Source of the DNA: Chthonomonas calidirosea T49
Lineage (GTDB): Bacteria; Armatimonadota; Chthonomonadetes; Chthonomonadales; Chthonomonadaceae
Direction: 5' to 3'
DNA: 64,000 bases
Assembly (NCBI RefSeq): GCF_000427095.1
Contig: NC_021487.1
Span: forward strand, 1,928,674-1,992,673
This document shows, piece by piece, positions 55,559-64,000 of this stretch. Position 1 is the first letter of the stretch. Each line of letters begins with the position of its first letter. The notes beneath the pieces were generated by a model. That model was not told where the DNA came from and searched no databases. It saw nothing but the letters and a program-made list of their open reading frames with translations. A program made the position numbers and the translations under genes.

Positions 55559-56514
55559 TGACAAATAATACCGAAACAGACGCAGGCTGGATCACACTTG
55601 AATACTGTCCACTCTGCAACTCAAGGGCGTTACGACCGCTTTATATAACTCATGACAGACACTATGGTATTCCGGGTGAGTACCGCCTGGATAGATGCCA
55701 AAGTTGCACGCTGGTTTTTTTAAACCCCATGCCGAATGAAGCCGCGTTAACGCGTTTATACCCGTCTACTTACTACGCCTACCAGGAGTTTGAATCGACT
55801 CCGACTGCCCGAATGCGCTTAAAGCGGCTGGTTAAAAGCCTGTTCATGATGCATATCGGTACGAAAGACCCCACGTTTTCAAAGCCGGGACGCTTGCTTG
55901 ATATAGGATGTGGAAGCGGGCAGTTTCTCTACAAAATGCGCCAACAAGGATGGGAGGTTTATGGGGTAGAGGTTAATGAACAGGCGGTAGCCGTAGGCCG
56001 CGCTGCAGAGCTTGATATTCGTCATGGGAATCTTTTAGAGGCACACTTTGAAGCGAACTATTTCGACTATATTCGTGCCAATCACTCATTTGAACACATT
56101 GTAAATCCGCATGAGACCCTAGAGGAGATACACCGCATTCTAAAACCAGAAGGGAAGCTGCTTATCGGGGTACCCAACATTGCAGGGTGGAATGCGCAAC
56201 TCTTTAGAAAATACTGGTGGTACCTTGGTGTGCCCGTACATCCGTATAGCTACTCCGTAAGAACGCTTACCTATCTCCTTCAACAACACCATTTCGTAGT
56301 CGAACGAGTTACCTATAACTCCGACTACTCCGGTATTCTAGGCAGCCTGCAGATTTTTCTCAACCGCAAAAACGGCAAGCTCTCAACAGAGGGATTGGTA
56401 TTCAACAACTATGCGCTGCGCGTTATTGCACAACGTACTGCCAAACTACTCGATCGGCTTAAGCTAGGAGACGCCATCGAAATTACTGCCCATAAGGAGG
56501 TTCAACCTACGTGA
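55549..56514 (+). CDS. SAM-dependent methyltransferase with N-terminal zinc finger
   Basis: 321 aa from ATG 55549 (GGAGAG upstream; ATG 55558 and GTG 55543 are alternatives). N-terminal CPLCNS and CQSC form a zinc site typical of sugar C- or O-methyltransferases. The class I core has RLLDIGCGSGQFLYKM, RANHSFEHIVNPHETLEEIHRILKPEGKL (acidic HSFEH loop) and LIGVPNIAGWNAQLFRKYWWYLGVPVH (given by its PNIAGWNAQLF core). Members act on sugars or lipid-linked sugars. It may finish a branched or methylated sugar in this locus. Confidence 0.87.
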   Translation: MGIMTNNTETDAGWITLEYCPLCNSRALRPLYITHDRHYGIPGEYRLDRCQSCTLVFLNPMPNEAALTRLYPSTYYAYQEFESTPTARMRLKRLVKSLFMMHIGTKDPTFSKPGRLLDIGCGSGQFLYKMRQQGWEVYGVEVNEQAVAVGRAAELDIRHGNLLEAHFEANYFDYIRANHSFEHIVNPHETLEEIHRILKPEGKLLIGVPNIAGWNAQLFRKYWWYLGVPVHPYSYSVRTLTYLLQQHHFVVERVTYNSDYSGILGSLQIFLNRKNGKLSTEGLVFNNYALRVIAQRTAKLLDRLKLGDAIEITAHKEVQPT

Positions 56515-57638
56515 AGGTTCTGGTAACCGGAGGAGCAGGCTTCATAGGAACCCATCTCTGCCGCAGGTTACTGCATGAAGGGTGGCAAGTGAGTGTTTTG
56601 GACAATTTTAACCCTCAAATCCATCCGCATGGTCAGAAACTGCCGGCCGATTTGTCCACCGGCCTCACTCTCTTTGTGGCCGATGTGAGAGATCGAGCAG
56701 CCCTACATCGCGCCTTGGAGGGATGTGATGCCTTGGTTCACCTCGCCGCAGAAACAGGCACCGGACAATCTATGTACGAAGTAAGCCGCTACGAGGGAGT
56801 CAATGTTGGCGGCACAGCTCACCTTATGGACTACCTGATGAACGCCAAAGAAAACCATATCCAGCGCATTGTTGTCGCCTCCTCACGTGCGGTCTACGGA
56901 GAAGGAAAGTATCGCTGCGAAACCCATGGCGTCGTCTATCCAAAAGAGCGCCTCGTCGAGGACATGGACGCCGGGAATTTTGAGCCGCGTTGTCCACACT
57001 GCGCCTCATTCTGTCGTCCTCTACCAACCGATGAGGGTGCCCCTTATCAACCAACCTCCTTCTATGGCTTAACCAAACAGATACAGGAACAGATGGTCCT
57101 GCTTTTTGCAAAAGCAAGAGGCATCACGGCCTATGCCCTGCGTTTTCAAAATGTCTACGGGCCTGGACAGTCGCTCAGCAATCCCTATACAGGCGTGCTC
57201 GCCGTGTTTGCAGGGCAGGCACGGCAGGGAAAGCCGATCTATGTATTTGAGGACGGAGAAGAGAGCCGCGACTTTGTATACGTTGAGGATGTGGTGCATG
57301 CCGTTGTAAACGCTTTAAAGACCTCTCAAGAGGGCCTTTATACCGTGAATGTAGGGAGCGGTCAGCCGACAACGTTGCGTGAAGTTGCCGAACGCATCAA
57401 TCACTTTTTCGGCAATCGGTCGGCCATTAAGATAACAGGTTCCTATCGTCTAGGAGACATCCGCCACAATATCGCAGACCTTAGGCTGGCCAAAGAGCTT
57501 CTCGATTACGAGCCACGATGCTCATTTCCTGCAGGGCTACAAAACTTCTTACACTGGGCAGAAGCCCATCATGAAGAGGCACAAGGCTACGAGGCTTCGC
57601 TTGAGCAGATGCGTCAGCGTGGATTGATGCGAGGTTAG
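56511..57638 (+). CDS. Nucleotide-sugar epimerase with cysteine-rich insert, dTDP-L-rhamnose 4-epimerase-like
   Basis: 375 aa from a GTG at 56511 overlapping the methyltransferase stop. Extended SDR: VTGGAGFIGTHLCRR, ASSRAVYGEG, catalytic Tyr185 and Lys189 in SFYGLTKQ, RFQNVYGPGQS. An insert at about 133-170 holds C136, C161, C164 and C168 (EPRCPHCASFC), a probable zinc knuckle. Epimerases making dTDP-6-deoxy-L-talose carry such an insert in my recollection. No rml genes are in the window, so the substrate must come from elsewhere. Confidence 0.83.
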   Translation: MKVLVTGGAGFIGTHLCRRLLHEGWQVSVLDNFNPQIHPHGQKLPADLSTGLTLFVADVRDRAALHRALEGCDALVHLAAETGTGQSMYEVSRYEGVNVGGTAHLMDYLMNAKENHIQRIVVASSRAVYGEGKYRCETHGVVYPKERLVEDMDAGNFEPRCPHCASFCRPLPTDEGAPYQPTSFYGLTKQIQEQMVLLFAKARGITAYALRFQNVYGPGQSLSNPYTGVLAVFAGQARQGKPIYVFEDGEESRDFVYVEDVVHAVVNALKTSQEGLYTVNVGSGQPTTLREVAERINHFFGNRSAIKITGSYRLGDIRHNIADLRLAKELLDYEPRCSFPAGLQNFLHWAEAHHEEAQGYEASLEQMRQRGLMRG

Positions 57639-57639
57639 C

Positions 57640-58608
57640 ATGAACCAACAGCCGGAAGCGATCGTCCAACCGCTCGAAGCTCACCTGTCTACCCGCACCT
57701 TACCTGTCATAGGTATCGTGCTTGTAAACTATAATGGAGGTAACTATTTGCCTGCATGCCTGCAGTCTCTCACAGCGGTCGCCTATCCCTCGGTCAAGAT
57801 TGTGCTTGTTGATAACGCCTCCACCGACGGCTCTGCCGATTGGGTCGCTGCTCACTACCCCAATGTCCATCTCATACGCCTTGCAGAAAACACGGGCATC
57901 ACCGGCGGAAATGAGGCCGGCATTACGTGGTGTCTTGCGCAGCAATGCGATTACGTGTTACTGCTCAATAATGACACGGAAGTCGATTCGCATTTTCTTA
58001 CTCATCTTGTGGCGGCTGCGGAGCCGGATACCATCGTTGTTCCGAAAATCCTCTATCATGACGATCCCAAACGCATCAATAACCATTTTGGCGACTTTGA
58101 CTACTGGCGAGGGGTGCATCGAGACTTTTTTTACAACCATCTAGACGATACTCATACCTCACAGATCGTCTATGGGAAGATGACAAGCACCTGTGCCACT
58201 CTCTTTCCAAGTGAACTCTTGAAACGTATCGGCGCCTATGATGCAGCTTACTTCATCTACTACGACGATACAGACCTCATTACTCGCGCCGTACGCCTTG
58301 GAGCAAAAGTCAAATTTGTGCCCCAAGCCGTTGTCTACCACAAGGAGAGCAGTACGAGCGGGGGAAAAATGTCTCCCCTTACCGTGTACTACTGTACCCG
58401 TAACCGCCTTTACTTCATGCGCAAGCACCAACAAAATCCTGCAGCCCTTGTTTTCTTTTTTATCTACTTCTTCATTACACGCCTCCCCTGGGGAGTTCTG
58501 AGGCTTATAAAAGGGGAGAGAAGGCAGATTCGGGCGATGATGAATGGGGTTGTAGATTTTTTAAAGGGTCGTATGGGAAAAGCCCCAAAGGAGCGATATG
58601 ACCCATGA
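57640..58608 (+). CDS. Glycosyltransferase family 2 (rhamnosyltransferase-like)
   Basis: 322 aa. VIGIVLVNYNGGNYLPACL and KIVLVDNASTDGSADW form the nucleotide-binding start. LLLNNDTEVDSHFL has the metal-binding acidic residues. AYFIYYDDTDLITRAVRLG and VYHKESSTS belong to the acceptor side. A hydrophobic segment near the C-terminus (LVFFFIYFFITRLPWGVL) indicates membrane attachment. It starts 1 bp after the epimerase stop. Confidence 0.88.
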   Translation: MNQQPEAIVQPLEAHLSTRTLPVIGIVLVNYNGGNYLPACLQSLTAVAYPSVKIVLVDNASTDGSADWVAAHYPNVHLIRLAENTGITGGNEAGITWCLAQQCDYVLLLNNDTEVDSHFLTHLVAAAEPDTIVVPKILYHDDPKRINNHFGDFDYWRGVHRDFFYNHLDDTHTSQIVYGKMTSTCATLFPSELLKRIGAYDAAYFIYYDDTDLITRAVRLGAKVKFVPQAVVYHKESSTSGGKMSPLTVYYCTRNRLYFMRKHQQNPAALVFFFIYFFITRLPWGVLRLIKGERRQIRAMMNGVVDFLKGRMGKAPKERYDP

Positions 58609-59951
58609 TGAGCCTGCTTTATGTGGGGAACCTCCTCCTTTGGCTTTTCCTGACTCTGCTTCCTCCAATCTACTTCAGTATCTACTTCCGATTGGGGACA
58701 CTCAATCTGCTTACTATCTATGCGCTCTTCACTATTCCACCAGAGATTGTGACTACTCTCAGTGGGCCGCTCTTTCTCTTAAAAGACGGGCTTTTTAACC
58801 CTTATTTCCAGTATGCGCTGCTCGTTCAAAACGTGCATGACGGACTCGCTTTTTTGATGCTCACTCTATTGGTGCGCCTGTTATCGGCCCAGCCATTTCG
58901 CGGGTACCTTGAGCGACTTATGCGTTCAGGAGGCCTAGCTGCACGCCCAAAGCGTATGCGCCTCGCCGCCGATCTGTTTTTTGCTCTGTTTTGCCTCTGT
59001 TTTGTGCTGCTTGCGCGCCACAGTTATGGTGTAGTCCCATGGATTCTCAACCCTAGAATGGGCTATCAGTTCCATCGTGCCGGAGCTGGACAGTGGTATG
59101 CTCTCTGCATCACTTTTCTCTCACTTGCTACGGTGTTAGGAACCGTTTATACAACCTCTTCTACCTCTCTCTTTAAACGCCTTCCTCTTTATCTATTTGG
59201 GGTGTATCTGTTAGGCACCAAAGACTACATTCTTCTCTATACCGCCTACTTTCTCACCATATTATCTCTGCGTAAGTTCCGATACTTCAGAGCAACTTTC
59301 TTTTTACTTGTCCTCATCTCAACTACCCTCTTCGCTTACATTTTTATCAGTTCTATGCATGGACTTGGAATAGAGAAGATCGCTACCTATTCCGACTATT
59401 TTGTTAATGCCGCAATGTACTATCAACGTTACCTTAACGGTCAAATACCGCTCTATCATGGAGAGATATTCCTCTCAAGCTTTTGGCGTATTGTGCCTCG
59501 CGCGCTCTATCCAAATAAACCGTATTCCTACGGCATCACCCTGATCAACGATATCTTCTACCCGGGACAGGCCAGCAAAGGATTTACCCCAGCCTTCGCC
59601 ACGGTCTCCTACTTCGCCGATTTTGGCTGGATTGGCGTGGTGTTATCGGGCTTGTTAAGCCCAACGAACGTGTTGACGGCTCTTCTCTACGTAATGGTGC
59701 TCCCTCGACTGCCTTATCTCGACCTAACGCGAACCCAACAGTCCCCGCGCATGCTACTTTACGCGTTTCTTCTTATTGCAGCGCCTGCGTTCCTAACCTT
59801 CTTCGACTTTCCTCTCGATGTACTTTTCTTTGGTTTCATTGTTGGTATTGTAGAAATTATCTGTAGACTGCGTATCCTCTACAGACACCCTACAGGAAGA
59901 GAGAATATCATCCCCAGCTCCCTTCCTGCCACTGGAGATACACCATGTTAG
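58605..59951 (+). CDS. Putative oligosaccharide repeat-unit polymerase (Wzy-like)
   Basis: 448 aa integral membrane protein with about eleven helices (LLYVGNLLLWLFLTLLPPIY; LFFALFCLCFVLLARHSYG; AFLLIAAPAFLTFFDFPLDV). A large periplasmic loop around 265-330 contains YFVNAAMYYQRYLNG and FWRIVPRALYPNKPYSYG. Topology and loop fit O-antigen polymerase/EpsG-type Wzy proteins, and no other polymerase is in the locus. The ATG overlaps the previous stop; a second ATG follows at 58608. Confidence 0.75.
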   Translation: MMSLLYVGNLLLWLFLTLLPPIYFSIYFRLGTLNLLTIYALFTIPPEIVTTLSGPLFLLKDGLFNPYFQYALLVQNVHDGLAFLMLTLLVRLLSAQPFRGYLERLMRSGGLAARPKRMRLAADLFFALFCLCFVLLARHSYGVVPWILNPRMGYQFHRAGAGQWYALCITFLSLATVLGTVYTTSSTSLFKRLPLYLFGVYLLGTKDYILLYTAYFLTILSLRKFRYFRATFFLLVLISTTLFAYIFISSMHGLGIEKIATYSDYFVNAAMYYQRYLNGQIPLYHGEIFLSSFWRIVPRALYPNKPYSYGITLINDIFYPGQASKGFTPAFATVSYFADFGWIGVVLSGLLSPTNVLTALLYVMVLPRLPYLDLTRTQQSPRMLLYAFLLIAAPAFLTFFDFPLDVLFFGFIVGIVEIICRLRILYRHPTGRENIIPSSLPATGDTPC

Positions 59952-61000
59952 GAAGCGCTGGCAATAAAAAGCTGGGTGTTTGCATCCCGGCCTACCAGCG
60001 TCCAGAGCAGCTAGAGCGGTGCCTTCTATCTGTTATCGAATCGGCACGTCCCTTCAACGTCCCCATTTTTATTGCTGACGATGCGCCAAATTCGCCTAAT
60101 CGCCTCGTTGTAACACGCCTCCAACAACGCTATCCTCTTCTCTTCTACTCTCCCAACCTATCCCGACTAGGGCTTGATCGCAACATTCTTCATGCGGCGA
60201 ACCTCTGTCCCTGCGAATATGTTTGGCTTTTGGGAGAGGACGATCGCATGGAACCAACAGGCATCGCCAACGTTTTAGATGTGCTATCAAAAGCGACAAA
60301 TCTTCCCTTTTTGGTGGTGAACTATCGTTATGTGGATCCTACCGTGGAGACGGTACTCTGTGAGAAGGTGCTTCCTTTGGAACGAGATACCGCTATGGAG
60401 GCACCGACATTCTTCCGACAGTATGGCTGGACGATCGGTTTTATCGGAAGCTGTGTGCTAAGAACCGAGCCTTTCCGAAAGGTAGATCCAGAACGCTACA
60501 TCGGAACCTATTACGCCCATGTCGGTGTTATTATGGAGATGCTCGTCGGCAAAACGCTCTTTGTGCTTGCGGAGCCCGTGGTACGTAATCGCGTAGGCAG
60601 CGCCGAGGTTTTTTCCTGGTCGGATCGCTATTGGGAGGTGTTCCGAGGATGGAACGAGTTAACAGATAGGCTAAAGCCTCTTTACGGCCCGGAAGTCTGT
60701 CGAGACGCGTGCACGTCCTTTTGTAAAGCAATGGGAATCGGCACACTGCGTTTTCTTTGTGCCCGCAGAGCCGAGCGCCTCTATAACATCAAATATTTTA
60801 TCAAGGAGCCACTTATCCGATCTCACTGGAAGGGGCTTAAGCGTGTGGCAGCTTTTAGCATCGCCCTAACCCCCCCTTTGATTTTCTGCTTTGGCCGCTA
60901 TCTGTGGAATCGTCGGCGTAAGCGTCATGGTCGCCCCATTCAGGATGTAAACCTTTCCCCACAACGGATATCTGCCCCTTATGAAGAGGGTCACTCGTAA
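59945..61000 (+). CDS. Glycosyltransferase family 2
   Basis: 351 aa. KLGVCIPAYQRPEQLERCLL and IFIADDAPNSPNR mark the GT-A donor site, and VWLLGEDDRMEPTGI the metal-binding EDD. A single hydrophobic helix close to the C-terminus (FSIALTPPLIFCFGRYLW) may anchor it. It overlaps the polymerase gene by 7 bp. Confidence 0.85.
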   Translation: MLGSAGNKKLGVCIPAYQRPEQLERCLLSVIESARPFNVPIFIADDAPNSPNRLVVTRLQQRYPLLFYSPNLSRLGLDRNILHAANLCPCEYVWLLGEDDRMEPTGIANVLDVLSKATNLPFLVVNYRYVDPTVETVLCEKVLPLERDTAMEAPTFFRQYGWTIGFIGSCVLRTEPFRKVDPERYIGTYYAHVGVIMEMLVGKTLFVLAEPVVRNRVGSAEVFSWSDRYWEVFRGWNELTDRLKPLYGPEVCRDACTSFCKAMGIGTLRFLCARRAERLYNIKYFIKEPLIRSHWKGLKRVAAFSIALTPPLIFCFGRYLWNRRRKRHGRPIQDVNLSPQRISAPYEEGHS

Positions 61001-61001
61001 A

Positions 61002-62135
61002 ATGCGTATCGGAATTAATCTGCTCTATCTTCTACCGAACCATGTGGGCGGAACGCAGACCTACGCGGAGGGGTTAATCCAGGGACTAGCCTCCATTGAC
61101 AAAGACAATGAGTACTGCCTTTTCGTCAATTTGGAAGCTGAGAACCTCCAACTTACCGATGCACCGAACGTTCGTAAAGTTGTCTGCCCCGTACGGGCAA
61201 GTAGCCGAAGAGCGCGCTATCTTTATGAGCAGCTCCAACTGCCCCAACGCATAAAGAGGGAGGGCATTGAGCTGCTGCATTCCTGTGGATATGTTGGGCC
61301 TCTATGGCCTGCCTGCCCTCACATCGTCACCGTTCACGATCTGAACTATATCGCTTTTGGAAATCAGATGGAAGCATCCCGACGCCTTATGCTAGCCTTC
61401 TTGGTGCCTCGGATAGCACGGCGGGCTGCTCGCGTGATCGCCGTATCTGAATTTACACGCCAAGAGCTCATAGTGCATATCGGCCTTAAGAAAGAACAGA
61501 TCTGTGTGATACACGAAGCACCTAAAGCGCGTCCACCCTGTCCGAAGCAGAAACTGCAGGAGGTACGCCAACAATTCGGCTTGGACGGCCCCTATCTCTT
61601 AGCCTTTAGCAGCCTTAGCCCACATAAAAACATCCCATTTTTACTGGAAGGCTTCTCAAAAATCGCATCTATCTATTCTTATCCTCTTGTGCTAGTAGGG
61701 CATACGCCACCCGGCTCAGAGGTAGAACAAAAAATCGAGCAACTTGGGTTAGGAGATCGAGTAATCCGCACAGGCTATGTGGCTGACGACGTCGTAAGTG
61801 CGCTTTTAGACGGCGCAACGCTCTTCGTTTTTCCCTCGAAATATGAAGGGTTTGGCCTTCCTATCCTAGAAGCGCAGCAGGCTGGCGTCCCAGTTGTATG
61901 TTCTCAGGTGGCATCCTTACCTGAAGTCGCGGGTGAAGGCGCTCTCTACTTCGATCCGCACTCCCAGACATCGCTTCTATCCGCTTTAAGGACAGCCCTT
62001 GATGACGATTCGATTCGCAAGGCTTTACGTCAGAAAGGGTATGCTAATGTAGCACGCTTCTCTTGGAAAAAGGCTGCTGAAGAGACTTTGGCGCTCTATA
62101 AAGCCGTATTATACAACTCGAATAGGAAAGGGTAG
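61002..62135 (+). CDS. Glycosyltransferase family 4
   Basis: 377 aa from ATG 61002; an in-frame ATG at 60981 overlaps the previous gene. GT-B fold: GINLLYLLPNHVGGTQTYAE at the N-terminus, HSCGYVGPLWPACPHIVTVHD, acceptor part VIAVSEFTRQELI, the C-terminal domain from SSLSPHKNIPFLLEGF, and the retaining motif KYEGFGLPILEAQQAGVPVV. Related enzymes are mannosyl- and rhamnosyltransferases. Confidence 0.9.
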   Translation: MRIGINLLYLLPNHVGGTQTYAEGLIQGLASIDKDNEYCLFVNLEAENLQLTDAPNVRKVVCPVRASSRRARYLYEQLQLPQRIKREGIELLHSCGYVGPLWPACPHIVTVHDLNYIAFGNQMEASRRLMLAFLVPRIARRAARVIAVSEFTRQELIVHIGLKKEQICVIHEAPKARPPCPKQKLQEVRQQFGLDGPYLLAFSSLSPHKNIPFLLEGFSKIASIYSYPLVLVGHTPPGSEVEQKIEQLGLGDRVIRTGYVADDVVSALLDGATLFVFPSKYEGFGLPILEAQQAGVPVVCSQVASLPEVAGEGALYFDPHSQTSLLSALRTALDDDSIRKALRQKGYANVARFSWKKAAEETLALYKAVLYNSNRKG

Positions 62136-62139
62136 ACCG

Positions 62140-63378
62140 GTGCGCATTCTCCTGCTGACAACCTATTTCCGACCAGAAAGCGCCACCAATGCCATTCTTA
62201 TGACGCTTTTAGGAGAGGAGCTGACACGCCAGGGGCATGAAGTTTTCGTGATTACCGGTATGCCTCATTACGACCAAAACTGCATCTGGCCAGCCTATCG
62301 AGGCAAACTGTGGATGCGAGAGCAAATAGGCTCTATGCGAGTCTATCGTGTCTATCTCTATGTGCCTTCGAAAAAGACAAGTTTTTGGGGCAGGCTGCTA
62401 AACTATCTCTCCTTTAACCTCACCTCTGGCATTGCAGGATTGCTCATTGGGCGCTTCGATGCCATCCTTGCTCCCTCCCCTCCGCTCACAAACGGTATCA
62501 CCGCGTGGGCATTGAGCCGCATTAAAGGCGTACCATTTATCTACAACGTTCAAGACATCTATCCTGATGTAGCCGTTCGCCTTGGTGTGTTGCAAAACAG
62601 AGCGGTCATCCGTTTTTTTGAACAGGTGGAACGCTTTGTCTATCGAAAAGCAGCTGCGGTCAGCGTTATTTCAGACTGTTTTAAGGCCAATCTCCTGCGC
62701 AAAGGGGTTCCTGAGTGGAAAGTTGAGGTCATTCCCAACTTCATTGATGAGAACTTTGTACGACCTCTACCACGCCACAACGCCTTCAGCAAAGAGCATG
62801 ACCTCGATGATAAGTTCGTGGCGCTTTTTGCCGGAAACGTCGGGCTTTCGCAGGGCCTGGAGACGTTATTAGAAGCAGCTCTCTGCCTTCAAAATCTGCA
62901 AGACCTCCGCATCGTCATTGTTGGCGATGGAGCCTCTAAAACGGCCCTTGTAGAACGCGCTCATGCCCTAGGGCTTAACAACGTGATCTTTCTGCCCCTT
63001 CAACCGTACGAACGCGTACCAGAGCTCTACTCCGCAGCCGATGTGGGACTGATCCCATTACGTAGAGGACTTACGGAGGATTCGGTTCCTAGCAAACTTT
63101 TTACCATCATGGGGGTGGGGCGTCCCGTTATCGCTGGTGTTGACCCAGAAAGCGACACGCATCGCGTGATTCAGACGGCAGGCTGCGGGTTATGCATCCC
63201 TCCCGAAGACGCCAAAGCGCTCGCTTCTGCGCTGCAAGGGCTTTATGAAGATCGCGCTTTAGCTGAAAAAATGGGGCGTGCCGGTAGAGACTATGTGGTA
63301 CAACACTTCACCTGTCAGAAGGTCGCCCAGCGCTATAGTGCCCTTTTTGAAAGCCTAAAGTCTCGATCCGTACACTGA
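62140..63378 (+). CDS. Glycosyltransferase family 4 (WcaI/WbuB-like)
   Basis: 412 aa from a GTG at 62140 with GGAAAGGG upstream. LLLTTYFRPESATNAILM and EVFVITGMPHYDQNCIWPAY are typical of the WcaI/WbuB group. FIYNVQDIYPDVAVRLG and VEVIPNFIDENFV follow. The donor site is GNVGLSQGLETLLEAA and PSKLFTIMGVGRPVIAGVD. Last gene of the polysaccharide locus visible here. No undecaprenyl-phosphate sugar-1-phosphate transferase was found, so the initiating enzyme is elsewhere. Confidence 0.9.
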   Translation: MRILLLTTYFRPESATNAILMTLLGEELTRQGHEVFVITGMPHYDQNCIWPAYRGKLWMREQIGSMRVYRVYLYVPSKKTSFWGRLLNYLSFNLTSGIAGLLIGRFDAILAPSPPLTNGITAWALSRIKGVPFIYNVQDIYPDVAVRLGVLQNRAVIRFFEQVERFVYRKAAAVSVISDCFKANLLRKGVPEWKVEVIPNFIDENFVRPLPRHNAFSKEHDLDDKFVALFAGNVGLSQGLETLLEAALCLQNLQDLRIVIVGDGASKTALVERAHALGLNNVIFLPLQPYERVPELYSAADVGLIPLRRGLTEDSVPSKLFTIMGVGRPVIAGVDPESDTHRVIQTAGCGLCIPPEDAKALASALQGLYEDRALAEKMGRAGRDYVVQHFTCQKVAQRYSALFESLKSRSVH

Positions 63379-63510
63379 GAACTTCTACTCAAAAGCCGGA
63401 GTATAATAAAAATAACCTAAACAATGAAGCTACTTCTACAGTCTAATCTCTTAGGACAGGTAAAGCTAACAGCGTCGCGTCCATTGTCAAGACTGTGAAG
63501 GGAGGCACGA

Positions 63511-64000
63511 GTGAAAAAGTTTTTGCGCCGTCTCGGTGCAGTTACGGGTTTGGTTGGAGTAACGGCAGGCGCTTTTTGGGTTGGGCGCCAAATGGCCTCG
63601 CACGCAGACACCTCTTTGTGGAGTCTACAGCGGCTGATCGCGACAGACCGACGGCACCTTGCCAGCATCGAGCTAGCAGATGGGCGTTTCGCCTTACAAG
63701 ACGTAAACGTTCCCCCAGCTGAGGTTTTCGAAAGTGTGCTTGAACATGTGCGGCACGACTACGTGCGTAGCTACGGCACGGAGACCTCCTTGGGCGACGG
63801 TGCCCTCTCAGGCATGTTTGCCTCCCTCAACGATCCCAAAACGGACTTCCTGAAACCTTCGTTAGGGCAAGCACATACCGATGCTCTGCAAGGCCGTTTT
63901 TACGGTATCGGGGTCGTGCTGAATGTCCTGCAAACCAAACAGAAGGACGTAGACTATCGTTACCTCACCGTTACCGATGTTATGCCCAATAGCCCTGCGC
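63511..64000 (+). CDS. C-terminal processing peptidase (S41 family), N-terminal part
   Basis: Starts at a GTG at 63511 with GGAGG 5 nt upstream and runs off the right edge (163 codons). N-terminal membrane anchor or signal (LGAVTGLVGVTAGAFWVG). VLEHVRHDYVRSYGTETSLGDGALSGMFASLNDPKTDFL matches the CtpA pattern before the PDZ domain (core ALSGMFASLNDPKT). The beginning of the PDZ domain (FYGIGVVLNVL, VTDVMPNSPA) is visible. The catalytic Ser/Lys are beyond the window. A TATAAT at 63402-63407 lies upstream without a clear -35. Confidence 0.85.
   Translation, partial: MKKFLRRLGAVTGLVGVTAGAFWVGRQMASHADTSLWSLQRLIATDRRHLASIELADGRFALQDVNVPPAEVFESVLEHVRHDYVRSYGTETSLGDGALSGMFASLNDPKTDFLKPSLGQAHTDALQGRFYGIGVVLNVLQTKQKDVDYRYLTVTDVMPNSPA

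Overview
The window reads as a chromosomal segment of a thermophile-like or soil-type bacterium with an outer membrane. It carries an OmpL-like porin, a menaquinone branch (MenA, polyprenyl diphosphate synthase, MenG), a Wzx/Wzy-type polysaccharide locus, a T-box leader and a TPP riboswitch. GC is mid-range. From the style of the proteins and of the promoters I would guess Armatimonadota (Chthonomonas-like). That is an impression, not a demonstrated assignment. No insertion sequence, prophage or CRISPR array was seen.

Layout. 1-2061: a secreted glutaminase-like protein cut by the window edge, a small tandem repeat, hisI and hisF. 2129-5269: an operon of an ArsR-type repressor fused to a rhodanese domain, a rhodanese/metallo-beta-lactamase fusion and an MFS exporter, under a perfect 16-bp inverted-repeat operator. 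5275-7966: menA (frameshifted as given), a polyprenyl diphosphate synthase and menG. 8225-9619: a secreted protein of unknown function. 10162-15876: nitrogen assimilation, with glnA, a porin, an ammonium transporter, a two-helix membrane protein and the PII gene glnB. 16332-17641: scpA-scpB, followed by tRNA-Gln. 17984-22210: sucB and sucA on the minus strand. 22323-25669: a T-box leader, a threonine-synthase-like PLP enzyme, a ThiS/MoaD-like sulfur carrier ending in Gly-Gly, a zinc-ribbon protein and a protein made of two NIL domains. 25670-30588: thiE, thiS, thiG, thiO, thiC and thiD behind a TPP riboswitch. 30824-38246: plsC, gltB and divergent proS. 38311-43685: a c-di-GMP EAL/CBS/GGDEF protein, tRNA-Asp, a TolB-like beta-propeller and an Nramp-like transporter. 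43696-63378: an SDR-family gene and then a long polysaccharide locus (Wzz, CDP-glucose pathway, sulfotransferase, kinase, split transketolase, Wzx, Wzy, glycosyltransferases). 63511 to the edge: a C-terminal processing protease.

How the genes fit together. GlnA, GltB, Amt, PII and the 2-oxoglutarate dehydrogenase genes cover ammonium uptake, glutamine/glutamate synthesis and the 2-oxoglutarate node. The most interesting segment is 22359-25669. There a T-box whose specifier position reads ATG (Met) precedes a ThrC-type enzyme encoded next to a second ThiS-like carrier and a double-NIL protein. I propose that it makes homocysteine or another sulfur amino acid from a carrier-bound thiocarboxylate rather than, or as well as, threonine. 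This is inference.

Three conserved single-copy genes (menA, thiS, thiE) are each broken or altered by one base. Two of the three sites are homopolymer runs, so sequence error must be excluded before any biological reading. Eleven of the clearest sigma70-like promoters all have an 18-bp spacer.
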